Part shown: positions 10,991 through 23,474 of the stretch, in pieces | Layout: each line of letters begins with the position of its first letter | How positions within the stretch are numbered: position 1 is the first letter of the stretch | NCBI RefSeq assembly: GCF_040807025.1 | Contig: NC_090943.1 | Coordinates: 23,651,213 to 23,715,212, forward strand | Direction of reading: 5' to 3' | From: Struthio camelus | Taxonomy: Eukaryota; Chordata; Aves; Struthioniformes; Struthionidae | Length of the DNA stretch: 64,000 nt | Translations under genes and position numbers: made by a program | The notes under the pieces: generated by a model | Seen by the model: only the letters and a program-made list of their open reading frames with translations | What the model was told of the DNA's origin: nothing | Database searches by the model: none

Positions 10991-13900
10991 CGTCTCTCCT
11001 TCACCAGTGGACAGTCCTCAGGGTTTTCCAGTTTACTTTCCTAACACTGCTTGCAACTGTGCTGTTCCTTACACAGCACACTTCGCTACAGCTACTTTCT
11101 TTGTTGCAATTCATAAAAAATACTTTGACTTAACAACATCTGACTGCACCTCCCCTTCAGTCCTCCTGCAATATTCCCACCTTCCCCTCTGTGCCCTCTA
11201 CCCAATATCCCTTATCTGCCTGCTTGTCTCTTCCAACTTCCAACCACAATACTCAAAACTGAGAAATATTTTCCAGGTTTCAATTCAACACTCATATAGG
11301 CTTGTTCATCCTTACAAAAAGAAAAATAATTTTAACTTGGATTTACAATCCTAAACTGATGTATTTATGCTAACTTTGATTCACGATTCTTCTTTGGAAC
11401 CAGTCTTGTCACCCATTTTAGGTGTCCATCACAGACCAAGACTTTCATCTTGCCTGTTCTGTTTGCTGCTCTGGGAGATCCCCACGTACTGATGCGCGGT
11501 TCGGTACAGGCTGCTTGAGGCGCCCGCGTGGCACGGGGACAAGTGCAGTGGCAGGATGAGTGACTGTGACCAAGAAGCTGCCCATAGCCAGCGCAGGCCC
11601 ATCCATTGTGGTTGCCCTGCAGTTGCTTTTCCAGCCCCTGAGACACCAAGACTGCTTCAGCTTGGGGAAAAGTTTGGGTCTGTAATTCCTCAGCCCAGTC
11701 ACAGCTGAAGGGGCACAGGCTCAATTGAAAATGTGGGTGAACTTGGTGAAAAATAAAACCACACTTGCCACGCTTTGCAACACGAGTGAGAGAAAAGCAA
11801 AGGGTTTTCTTCAAGGAGAGGAGAGATTCCAGGCTGGGCTCACTGACAACTCAGGTCAGCCTACCTGGCACCCACATGGCCTCTCTGCTGCTTCGCGCCT
11901 GGCTGTGCTGTCCTGCCAGCCTCCTGAGCAGTCCCATCCCCTGGGAGCGTTTGAACCTCAGTATTCTGGCTGATGTGCAAGAAGGTGATGTATGCTTTCT
12001 GACTACTGATTTAGAGATACCCTCATCAACCTTTTGTAATAGCCTTTAACTGCTTCTCATTACCAGGACCTCAGCAATCATTGTAACTAATCAGCATTCA
12101 TCTTTGGACTATTGTTTCAATATATGGTTTCTATAACAAAAAAAATAGCTGATCCAGCTGTGCTTCCTAGATACCAGTGTACAGTTACAAAAATAACTGG
12201 AAAAATTCCTATTCTTTGTATTATCTCTATGATGAGTCATTGTTTTCTTCCTTTGCTTTATCAGTGTTTCCTTCCTTATAAAAAGAAAAAATATCACTTT
12301 CTAGAAAAAAATGCTTCAGAATATTTACCATGGGTAGTACTTTAATATTCTACACATTTTTAATCCTTTTCTTTATGTTAATTGTCTACAATATCTAAGC
12401 GCAGCAGTTGAATATTTAAGAGAAACTTCCTGAAACAGGAAGATTGGCAGAGAAGTCACATTTAAGATTACTTCCTTTTCCACTCCCTGTGGACTGGTGG
12501 GGCTCAGAACATCATTTTATACATGGATAACAAGGATATGTGACACTTTTGAAAAAGCCATAATGCCAGCTCCACAAAACTAGAATAATGCCAGGTAGAC
12601 CAGTAGGATGAGCAACACCAGCTGGTGATGGTGGTGATGGTGATGAATCCAGCTGGTTCATGGTCTGACCTATCTGTTAGTCTTCTATGGGGGTGAGAGA
12701 TTTGTAGTTACTGAATTTTCTTTACACTGACCTGCACGAATGACAATGAAGCTCCTCCCCTACTCACACACCTGCCAATTACAATTGCATCAAACATTTT
12801 TTGAAAGAGGAAGGAAATTTCATAACTAACAGCACAGAGGGAGATAGAGCAGACATTCACAAGGACAGCTACCAAAGGAATCCTTTAACTACAAAACTGT
12901 AATAAGGTCTGTGCAGCTGAGTTTCTTTTTTTCTGAGTAGTTGCACATAGGAGTTCCTATAGAGTAAAAGGACCTCTGTGAGTTGCTCTAAAGACTTATT
13001 TTAGTCTCAAATATTTTCTAGATTTCTTTGTTATGAAGGTCATCTAAATCAATCACAGCTCTTCCAGACATAGTCTGAGCATTTTAATCTCATTGTAAAG
13101 CAATTTGTTCTTCTTTTGTTTCTTTTGGGGGGGGGGGGTTTGAACTTATAACTCTACAGGAGCAGGAGTTGATTTGCCTAAGACTCAGTCACCAGCCCAA
13201 TATTCCTGCTTCTCAGAACTGTTTAATCCTGAAGCTACTGCCTTGCTTTGCCTGTATTCCTGAGCATGCAGCTTGGGTCATCCCTCTTTGTGCAAAACTG
13301 CCTGTTCTGGAGGGACAGGCACCTAAGTCTTGCCTGAAGCAATCCATGTTTAGGCAGCCATACAACTGAGCTCCACTAAAGAGCCTGAAAAGAGCTACTG
13401 GACTAATGGTTACTGTTGGGATTTATGGCTCTGTCCTTGTAGGAAAGTTTTGTTGCTTCACTGGTACAGCGCTGGCTTAATGCAAACCACATGTGCTGCA
13501 GAGAGTTGGGGCCGGGTCCCCCAGCTCTGCTTTATGCCACCCACAGGCCATGAGCACTCAGACAGACCTCCCTGTTGCCTCTTCTTTTTCTGTCTCATGT
13601 ACTCCTTGTTGCACAGACACAAAAAGAGGGATAGAGAGCATCCTCACCCAAGGCAAGCCAGGCATAGCATTCAGCGAACTCTTGGAAGAGGTGTAGATTC
13701 AACTCCTTTTACCCGCTGCTGGTCTTCACAAACACTTCAACACAATCTACAACCTGGCATTACGTAACAGTGTTAAATGGCAAATCAGCAGACTAGATCC
13801 CAAAATGCTGAAGACATCTAGTGCTTTCTGCAGTGTCCCTGCCTTCTCAGGGAGGAGGCAAACACCTAGCAAAAAGGGACTGAGCTGTTTTCAGGTGACC

Positions 13901-15200
13901 TAAGGGAAATGGGAGGAGAGAGAGAAGCAGGAAAATGGGCCTGTTCGCTAGTAAATAGAAGATAACAAGACAGCAAGGACCATAGTCAAGCCCTAAGGAA
14001 AGAGTAGTCATTAACAGTTTATGCTGAACTGGAAGGTGCACTAAATGCAGAAGGAGATAAAAACCAGTGCCCCAGGCATGCCTGCCTGCTCATTGTGATA
14101 CTCTGTGGCTGGTCGGGGAGCCAAGCTTCACACATCTGCAGTCTGGATAAGGACACCCCTCAGTGGTAAGTGGAAATGCTGCAGCCCTTCAGGGTGGCAG
14201 CTCTCCTGGGAGCATCGCTTCTTGTATTCTTATACGATACAGACAGCACCCTGGGGCCAGCAGTCCAAGATGCCCGGCATAGGCTTGCTCCCATCTGAAA
14301 GCCACCCCCTTGTGCCTGAGTTAATCTGCTTTAAAAGCAACAAGGATGCCAGTGAGCCGTGTCTTGGCTCTGGCTGTGCGTCCATGGGCAGAAGGGGCTG
14401 GTATGTCCAAGCCTGGTCTGGTAGGCAGACCCGAAGTTAAACCAAAGTGGCACTGACTTTCCCGATCACAAAATCAAGAGCAGACAATGACTTAAATGAA
14501 CAGACAGCTTTGCCAGAAACTCAGGAAAAATTATAAGAATATTATGTTAAAGAATTAATTTCTTTCACCACTATCTCTGGGAATTCACTGTACTGCATAG
14601 GACTTTTCCATGGCTTTACCAGTAGTATCAGATCATTAACTCTGTTATCTACAGAAAAATTCATGAAATAAACTGGCTAGGCTAGATACAATGCCAAATT
14701 TCTGGCATTTTAATCTTTATCAGTAACTGTATTTGTTCCTCACATTGGCATGGATATGACTGTTTCATTTCTGCTATTATTATATATAAAAACATGATAG
14801 CTATATTCAAAAGTATTTAGAAGAGGCCTAATGTTGCGCTTTCCGAGCAGTTATATTTCCTCCTGAAGCCCAAAAACTAGGGGCACAGAGGACAGCAGGA
14901 AGCATCCACTCTTTGAAAGTTGAATGCAGAATAAACTTCATGAAGAACCTGCATTAGCTGGCTTGTGGAATGAAACGGAAAAATCTGGGGAAGATTCCTG
15001 TGCAAGGAAAGAGTAGTCAAAGAAAGTTTCCCTTAATGAAAGTAATAATAAAGCATAATACTTATGCATAACTACCAACTGTCTTCATGGAAAGGTGTAA
15101 ATCAAGGTTTTAGTTCTTTAAAGTGAAGTTAAACTCTGAACTAAACTAAAATAGTCCACCATCACACTACTTACAACAATATAAATATGTTTTCTTGCAG
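10991..15200. other. Intergenic, no gene seen
   Basis: About 4.2 kb. It contains a pyrimidine-rich patch (about 11130-11240), a GC-richer patch (about 11400-11960, open in several frames on both strands with no recognised domain), a run of 12 G at 13127-13138 and a small GGTGAT-type repeat near 12620-12650. No exon or known repeat could be assigned. Confidence 0.45.
13127..13138 (+). repeat. G12 homopolymer
   Basis: Twelve consecutive G in otherwise AT-rich intergenic DNA after a T-rich run. Confidence 0.85.
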
Positions 15201-17357
15201 AGCTAACTTTGGTTTCTTCAGGGACATACTTGGAGGAATCTCATGGGGTAGGGCCCTAGAAGGAAGGGGGTCTCGGAGAGTTGGTTACTATTCCAGCATC
15301 ACCTCCTCCAGGCTCAAGATGGGTGCATCCCTCTGAGTAAGAAGTCCAGCAAAGCGGGCAGGAGACCTGCATGGATGAGCAAGGAACTCCTGGCAAAACT
15401 GCAGCAGAAGAAGGAAGCCTACAGAACGTGGAAAAGGGGACAGGCCACTTGGGAGGAATACAGGGACGTTGTCAGAGTGTGCAGGGATGCAACAAGAAAG
15501 GCTAAGGCCCATTTGGAATTAAATCTGGCAACGCATGTCAAGGACAACAAGAAGGGCTTCCTCAAATGCATCAATAGCAAAAGGAAGACTAGGGAAAATG
15601 GGGGCTGGCTGCTGAATGGGGCGGGTGCCCTGGTGACGAAGGATACAGAGAAGGCAGAGTCGCTGAATGCCGCCTTTGCTTCAGTCTTGACTGCTAAGGC
15701 CAGTCCTCAGGAGTTCCTGACCCTGGGGACAAGAGAGGAAGGCTGGAGAAAGGAAGACTCTCCCTTGGTGGAGGAGGATCAGGTTAGAGATCTTTTGTCC
15801 AAACTTGACATCCACAAATCCATGGGCCCCGATGGGATGCACCCCCGAGTGCTGAGGGAGCTGGCGGATGTTATTGCTAGGCCACTCTGCATCATCTTGG
15901 AAAGGTTCTGGAGAGCAGGAGACGTGCCTGAGGACTGGAAGAAAGCCAGCGTCACCCCAGTCTTCCAAAAGGGCAAGAAGGAGGAGCCAGGCAACTACGG
16001 GCCTGTCAGCCTCACCTCCATCCCTCAAAAGGTGATGGAACAGCTAGCTCATCCTGGGTGACATCTCTAAGCATGCGGAGGACAAGAAGGTGGTCAGGAG
16101 TAGTCAGCACGGATTCACCAAAGGGAAATCATGCTTGACCAACCTGATAGCCTTCTATGACGGAGTGACTGGCTGGGTAGATGAGGGGAGAGCAGTGGAT
16201 GTTGTCTACCCTGACTTCAGCAAAGCTTTTGACACCATCTCCCATCATCCTCATTGGCAAGCTCAGGAAGTGCGGGCTGGATGAGAGGATGGTGAGGTGG
16301 ATTGAGAACTGGCTGGATGGCCGAGCTCAGAGGACTGTGGTCAGTGGCGCAGAGTCTAGTTGGAGGCCTGTAGCTAGCCGTGTCCCCCAGGGGTCAGTCC
16401 CGGGTCCAGTCTTGTTCAACTTATTCATCAGTGACCTGCATGAAGGCACAGAGTGCACCCTCAGCAAGTTTGCTGACGATACTAAACTGGGGGGAGGGGC
16501 TGATACACCAGAGGGTTGTGCTGCCATTCAGGGGGACCTGGACAAGCCGGAGAGATGGGCAGAGACGAACCTCACGAAGTTCACAAAGGCAAGTGCAGGG
16601 TCCTGCCCCTAGGGAGGCATAACCCCATTGCACCAGTACAGGCCGGGGGTTGACCTGCTGGAAAGCAGCTCCGCAGAGAAGGACCTGGGAGTGCTGGTGG
16701 ACAACAAGTTAAGCATGAGCCAGCAGTGTGCCCGTGTGGCCAAGAAGGCCAAGGGGATCCTGGGCTGCATTAGGCAGAGTGTTGCCAGCAAGTCGAGGGA
16801 GGTGATCGTCCCCCTCTACTCAGCCCTGGGGAGGCCTCCCCTGGAGTAAGTACTGTGTCCAGTTCTGGGCTCCCCAGTGCAAGAGAGACATGGAGCTCCT
16901 GGGGAGAGTCCAGCGGAGGGCTACGAAGACGATAAAACGCCTGCAGCGTGTCTCCCAAGAAGAAAGGCTAAGAGAGCTGGGCCTGTTCAGCCTGGAGAAG
17001 AGAAGACTGAGAGGGGATCTCCTCAATGTGTCCAAATGTCTGAAGGGAGGGTGTTGAGAGGATGGGGTCCGACTCTTCTCCGTGGTGCCCAGTGACAGGA
17101 TGAGAGGCAACGGGCACAAACGGAAGCACAGGAAGTTCCATCTGAACCTGAGGAAAAACTTCTCCACTGTGAGGGTGACTGAGGCCTGGAGGAGGTTGCC
17201 CAGAGAGGTAGTGGAGTCTCCTTCCCTGGAGATATTCAAAACCTGCCTGGACGTGATCCTGGGCAATGTGTTCTAGGTGTCCCTGCTTAAGCAGGGGTGT
17301 TGGACTAGATGATTTCCAGAGGTCCCTTTCAACCTTGGCGATTTTGTGGTTCTGTGA
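15201..17357 (+). mobile_element. CR1 LINE copy B, 5'-truncated
   Basis: CR1 copy on the plus strand, starting abruptly at AGCTAACTTTGGTTTCTTCA (end of the endonuclease/linker region) and ending in GGTTCTGTGAAAT. Frames: RT N-terminal part 15375-16061; [14 protein letters not shown] at 16090-16284 with [33 protein letters not shown] and FADDTKLGG at 16181-16612; C-terminal pieces at 16628-16849, 16877-17095 and 17082-17276. It has the same breaks as copy A and is almost identical to it. It is inverted relative to A, with about 8 kb between them. Confidence 0.93.
15375..16612 (+). pseudogene. CR1 B ORF2 reverse transcriptase, frameshifted
   Basis: RT domain in three overlapping frames. Frame 1 ends at LAHPG (16061). 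Frame 2 (16090-16284) carries [16 protein letters not shown] and YPDFSKAFD, and ends [10 protein letters not shown]. Frame 3 (16181-16612) continues with [24 protein letters not shown] and the catalytic FADD. Two frameshifts therefore separate the RT blocks. In the A-block, YPDFSKAFD replaces the usual Y-L-D-F. No active enzyme is possible from this copy. Confidence 0.82.
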
Positions 17358-20300
17358 AATATGCTTATACTTAAGTATTTTTAAAACAAAATAACTAACA
17401 TAACTGGTTTTGTCAATAACAGAACTCTACACCTAAGTTTCAATTGTATAAAAATCTGCTATGTTAAAACTCATTTCCTTTTATACTGTTTTCTAAGAAA
17501 CAATCATCTCCCACCTTCTCCAATTATTTATTTAATAAGTGCTTTAAAGAATGCTGGCAAGTACCAAGAAATTACAAAAGCATGCAACAAGCAATGGAAA
17601 ATATTCAGTTAAAGGAAGACAGTTCACAGAACCTGCTTGCCTCTTGTGATTCTTTAGCTGAATGCAAATAACTTTCACACGATGTCTACGGATTTCCTTC
17701 CTTTTTATCTCATTTCTCGTTTCCTTGTTCTTTTACAATTCCTTCCTTATTTTGTGTCTCTGTACTAAGTTTTGATATCATTAATTTCTCATCTTCAATA
17801 AAGGAGTCATAACTTAGCCAGATTTTAGTGGCAAAATCAATTCCCTTTCATTGTGAATACAACTCAGGATGAACAGCTTCACTGTTATGTGGTCTAAATG
17901 CAGCTGCTTTGACAAATAATCAGTCAAGAAGTGAGATGGTCTCTTCTTTATTAGACATTTATTATCTTTGCAATGTGCAAAGATTGCACATTTCTGTTTT
18001 CCCATTTCCTGTTAATAAATTGTCCAAAATAAACAGAATTTACTCTGAATAGATTCTAAACTTTGCTTGTTTTTAAATGTATCATTAGGCCAGAGCACAC
18101 AGCAAACTGTGCCTTTAACAATCTTATTTTGAGATAGCAACTTAAGAACCACCACCATCCCAAGAGGTAGCAAACTAAAAGTACAGTCATCAGGAGACAA
18201 ATCTGCTGTTCCCATCACATGGTAATGAAGAGCAATTTTCTTGCAAAAGGGGGTGCAAGAAATAATTCTGAGGGGATGAGAGATAGCTAATTAATTATTA
18301 TTATTCCTCCATCCTCTTCACCCTCTGACTCACCCTCTCATTCCCTCCACTGATCAAACGCCTAGTACACCAAATACATCAGTGTATCCCCTTTTCTCCT
18401 CACCTGTTTTTCTTGCTTTCTACTTAGCAAGTAGACCTCAAGCTGGCCAGATCCAGTAACTAGAATTATCTTCATATTTTCTTCAAACTGAGCATACCCC
18501 AGAACACCAAAAGGGTTTTCATTCTTTATCAGGATCTTTTCTTAGAACACAACCAACAATACCTTTGTGCAATGCAGAACATTCAGATCTGCTGAGAAAA
18601 GCTAGGTTAAAAAACAGGATTAAAAGCAAATCTCTCTCCTTTCCATGGTCTCTTTGCATGGAAAGTCCTTGCCTGTAAGCTTGCTTTCAGTGGCTTCTTG
18701 GGTTGCAAAAACTCCATATAGTTCCTGTATACTTCTCTAGGAGAAATCTCCTCCTTTCCATCACCCTTGCAGCTTCTCCATAAGTTCAGCTTTTCTTCCT
18801 CTGAGGAATACCCCAGTTTGTACTCACAACGCAGTTTCCCTCCCATCTTCTTCGCTCCTCCTCAACACTTCAAAGTGTACACCCAAACCAGTGTACACCC
18901 ACTGTTCTCAGTGAAGAAGCCATCTCCTCTAGAAGGTGCTTTCTAGAAGGTGCTGCCCTGTGCAGGACGTTAGGAGTCAGAGCAAGACAAAGAGATACCC
19001 TAACTTCTTCCCTGACGCCACAGCCTTCCAAAAGGCCACAGAGTACCCACACAAATGAGGTAGGAGCATACAGATGTTTTCTACCCTCTGCCACGTCCCC
19101 TTCCACACACGCATGCACGCTTTCCCCAGGCTAAATTGTGCTCCTGGGCTCCTGGGGTTCCAGTTTCTTTCAACTGGTTTGTCCCATTGTCTCTCTCCAG
19201 CCTCGTGGCCCTTCAGAGTTCCCTTTGCACAATGCGCAACAGGGAGCTCTGCATCCTATTTAAAAGATACCTAAGCAAGGCCAGGTGAATTGCACCCTCA
19301 CATGTATATTCCTAACAATTGACTATAAAGAAGAATTATTTCAACTAGTTCTAAATGTAGCTGAGATGAATTTCATCTAGCTATCTAAATCAATAGTCTG
19401 GACAAGAATGCAATACTGATGATAATGCTTGCACTGTGTGTGTTCTCCTGAAATGAGAGATACATTTCTTCCCAGAAGAATGGCAAAACATATTCTGAAA
19501 ATGTTTTAGCTATCATTCTTTAGCAGATAGTAAGTTAAAGGTTGTGCTTTGCAGAATGTTACAGAAGGGAGAAAGCTGGATATGTCAAATAAGGACACAG
19601 CTGAAAAGGGAGAAAATTGAACCCTAACTTTTCCTGTGTCCGGATACAGTGACATCAGGAAAACTTTATGCTTACGGAGCAGTTCAGACTTTGCCTACTG
19701 ACACCAGAAAATCTGGCTCTTGCCCGCTGGAATTCGGCCTGAGGGCACCAGTTCGTTTCACAATTATCTGTCTATCTATTGTACTTCCATTTATAGATCT
19801 TTCTTATATTTTGTTTCAAATTGCTCTTCATATCCCATTTTAATCTTCTATTTTCAGAAATGGAAATGGCACAATTAAATAATGTCTGTTCATTAACTTC
19901 TTTTCAGATGCCTGCTTTAGCCAAGGAACTGTAGCTAACATTTGTTTGGCTTTGCTATTCCAGGTTACTGATATCAATATTACCATCTAATTGCTGTGTA
20001 AATTAGTATTCTTTTAGAAGAGGGGGATGTTCCATTTTTCTTCGTAGATTTGTCTGCCACAGCTGTGTCACCTTCTCACATTATAGAAAGCTGCTATGGT
20101 GAATTCTTCCACAGAGAAGAACTTCCCTAAAGGAAGTTACTGCATTATACTCAGTAATAAATTCAAGTTGAGAATTTCCTACTCTTTCAGCCATGTTACA
20201 GATGTAGCTTACAGGTATAAAGCAGTGAAATTCTGAGAAAAGTCAGGACATTCTCTCTCAAATACTATCCTAATATAAAGAAACAAAGGATAAGCAACTG

Positions 20301-21889
20301 AGAAAGTAGGTCTCAACATCCTGTCCATATGGAGAGGCATTTTACAAATGCTAATATGCTGCACCGAAGCCCAAATACAAAATCTATTTGAAAGCTGAAC
20401 AGCAAATTGTGCTATTATCCCTATTTTACTGCAGCCTAAACCTGAAGGTGGCTAGGTGCTGTTAAAAGCTTGCTTTTTGACATTGAAGTTCTCCTATGTC
20501 TGTTTCTAGGTATTGTGTCCAAGTACTTTAATGTGGCAAATCATGGCAGTCCAGCATTTATTTCATACCTTAAGTATAATCAGTATCTTTAAACTAGGCA
20601 GCCCTATATCTATCCTGTCTGAGGAGCACTCTCAGAGCAGATCTATTAGCTATGGTCCAGTACGAAACACAGCGGCAGCCACCATTTTCCTTTAGAAATG
20701 TACCTGCAGGACAAGGAGTGGTACTGTTCAGCGGTTGGAGCACTCATTGTGCTGCAAGCTCCCACAGCCTAGGAGCAAGGCTAGACATTTTCTGATCTTA
20801 TTGCAGTGAGTATTTGGATTAAGTTAAAGAGAATATAGATTGTTCCTCCAGGTCAAAAGGCTGTGGGTACAGAAAGACAGGGTTAACACTAAAAATAATT
20901 TTCATCAGCTGCAGAAAAGTTCTGAAGTACTTAGGGTTTAATTCAGTAAGGACAAGTGCAATGCTCTACACTTTAAAGGGCATCATCCACTGCAGGAGCA
21001 CAAAGTGGAGGCAGCTGCCTAGGCAGGCAATTCTGCAGGAAGAGATGCAGAATCAAAAGCTTAACATCAAACAAAAACTTTAAGAAGAAGCAGCATCATA
21101 GCAGGATGCACAAGCTGAAATTTGTTGTAAATTTCCTTGTCACAGATAGAGGATCAAGGTGGGAGGGAAATGCCGATCACAAGTATTGCTCAGAACAAGT
21201 TTTCCTTTCGCTAAGCTCTTGTTACTAATAGAATCAAGCTGTTTTTTATAAATAGTAGATAACTAGTCACAACACACATTCTCTTCTTCACTCACACAGT
21301 TCACTGTGACACACATTCACCCTTAGTTACCCGGTTGGAGCAAGGTTTGGGAGCCAACCTCAACTATACAGTTGGGCAAAGGGGGTCATACTGACACTCC
21401 AGTGGCTTCTAGGTAGGTGTTTGGAAGGTCCCTCAGAGGGTTGTAGTCTTCATTATCAGATAGCAGCCACCACTGTCTTGGATGTGGTCTGAATTATACA
21501 ACCCACTGCTCATGCTTGTGCGCACTAGCAGCCTCTACAGCCCCAGCACACTATTGGTGTCCTGAGTTTATTAATTCTCACAGATGCAATAGCACTACTA
21601 GTCTATAAAGCTTATCAGTCTGTTGGAACTTTCACAAACTACCATCTCATTTTGTAATCTTCCTCTCTTTGGCTACTGGTTTCTAGTAACAGTTTCTCCA
21701 TTCAGACCTACAGATCCTACAGAACTAATTCAGACAAACTCACGCAGAAGGGGACTTTATGACAAATCCACACTTGGGGATTCATCCACACTGATGGATT
21801 AATCTTTTTGTGTGTTCACTGCTGTTAGCATCTCACCTGAAATACCACATTCACATTAGCGCATTGTGCTATCAGAAGGACCTAGATAA
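17358..21889. other. Intergenic, no gene seen
   Basis: About 4.5 kb of AT-rich sequence between CR1 B and the older LINE fragments. The short frames (for example 18607-18846, 18870-19118, 19074-19274) have no recognisable domain. Around 21300-21640 there is a less AT-rich stretch that may be an unidentified repeat. Confidence 0.45.
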
Positions 21890-22270
21890 CATAGAACAAG
21901 GTCTAGAAGGGAACAGAAAAATAGATTAGAGATCTAGAAGACATTTCCAGTGAAGTAAAAGGGGAAGAATTGGTGTCACTATCATAAAATACGGAGGAGA
22001 GACATGACAATAGCTATCAAAAATGTAAGAGTCCGCCTCAGAAAGTGTTAGACCAGTACAGTACCTGAATTGTCTTAAATTACAGCAGGAGGCATTTTCA
22101 TTAGAAATGTGTTAGGGTAAACGTTCTAATGTTAGGGATAAAGAAGCTGAGACACACTGCTTCATGGGGTGGTAAAGGCATATCATTACCGGAGATTAAG
22201 AACATGTTAGACAAAGCTCAGTGGATGCTGGTTTGAGTATAGCATCTTAAGAATCCCATCCCTCTTTTCT
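21890..22270 (+). mobile_element. Old CR1-like LINE 3' fragment
   Basis: Decayed CR1-family tail region: GGAGAGACATGACAATAG, TTAAATTACAGCAGGAGGCAT, TGGGGTGGTAAAGG, then GATTAAGAACATGTTAGACAAAG in the usual order. The frames are destroyed. Confidence 0.5.
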
Positions 22271-22639
22271 AATACTTTTACTTTTCATGATAAACTGTTA
22301 ATTTAAGAATACATACGCAATTTTATTTAGAACCAATCTTTTAATGAAACCAAAGTAGAACAAGAAAAAACTTATTTACATATATTTCAGCCACTCATAA
22401 CAATGTAAAATGTTTTAATTTAAATATGATTAAATTTTGACAAAAAATTAAGATATCAAATTACATAAAGACCTTCATGACACTAAAAGCTTTGAGTCAT
22501 TTCATTGTTTACACTTAGCATAAAATACACTGGAAAAATAAAAATTACCTATATGTGAATACATTGTATATTTTAAAGCTTTCTGAACCCAGATGATACA
22601 GCAGTGCATTGATATGAAATGCAGTGCTATCTGCTAGAT

Positions 22640-22900
22640 CACGATGGAAGTCTGGAATAACTGGATATTTGCAGGATTAAAACAAACTTGGACAGGGAGA
22701 ATTTGACTAGAAATTAGGAAAGCCTTTATCAGTGCAAGATTCTTTAGGCTTTGAATTAATGGCCTAAAAATGTTTGAAGACTTCACTGATATTGCAGATT
22801 TCAAGAATAAGTTTTACATAGTTTTGTCAGCTATGAATTAAGTATAATTCATTCTGCTTGATCCTGCCTTTGGCAGAATCCTTTGAGGTCCCTATTTTAT
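22640..22900 (+). mobile_element. Old CR1-like LINE 3' end
   Basis: A second decayed tail, with TTAGGAAAGCC, AAGAATAAGTTTTACATAG and GATCCTGCCTTTGGCAGAAT followed by TTTGAGGTCCC, which resembles the GACCTCTTGAGGTCCC closing segment of CR1 relatives. Confidence 0.42.
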
Positions 22901-23474
22901 TATTTAAATGATACAGTATTTCTATACATAGTACATTCACACCTCATATTATACGTAATCTTTCATCGCTTATATCACAGAAATATAGCAGAAGAAAAGC
23001 TATTAACATTTCCCTTTCTATCAGCCGTATGTAGAGGAGGAAAATGTGTTAATTTAGATATGACTGAAACTTTACAAAAGATCAAAAGATAAGATTAAAT
23101 AATATTTTTGAGATGAAAAACTCTGAATATTGTATTGTTCATATATTACAACTATGTTGCAGAATTAAAGAAAATCCCAGTATGAAAACACATGCTGTCT
23201 GATTTTGAAGCTTTCTGACCTGAATTTGTACAACAGTAATCCAAAGTGAAATCTGTGATGATATGCTGATTGAAAGGCCAAGGAGCCTGGGATAGTTTCT
23301 TCATCTTTAAGGACAACCTCCTTAAAGCATAAGAAAGGTCTACCCCAATGTGCAAGAAAAGAAGTAGGCAAGGCAGTAGGCCAGCCTGGCCACACAGGAA
23401 ACTTTTGATTGAGCTGAAACTCAAATAGAAGTGTTTGGAAGGTACGAACGGCAACGACCGACTCAGCAGTTATA

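Noticed and set aside
11365..11814. 149-codon minus-strand frame in the intergenic region
   Set aside because: The patch is GC-richer and open in several frames on both strands. I see no domain, no splice context and no similarity to a known family.
4180..17365. Target-site duplications around CR1 A and B
   Set aside because: Short matches (for example AAATATG near both ends of B) are not adjacent to the element ends and are within chance expectation. CR1 often lacks clear duplications.
21300..21640. Possible LTR-like stretch (less AT-rich, contains TATAAAGC)
   Set aside because: I found no paired LTR, primer-binding site, polypurine tract or gag/pol remnant nearby, so it is not called.
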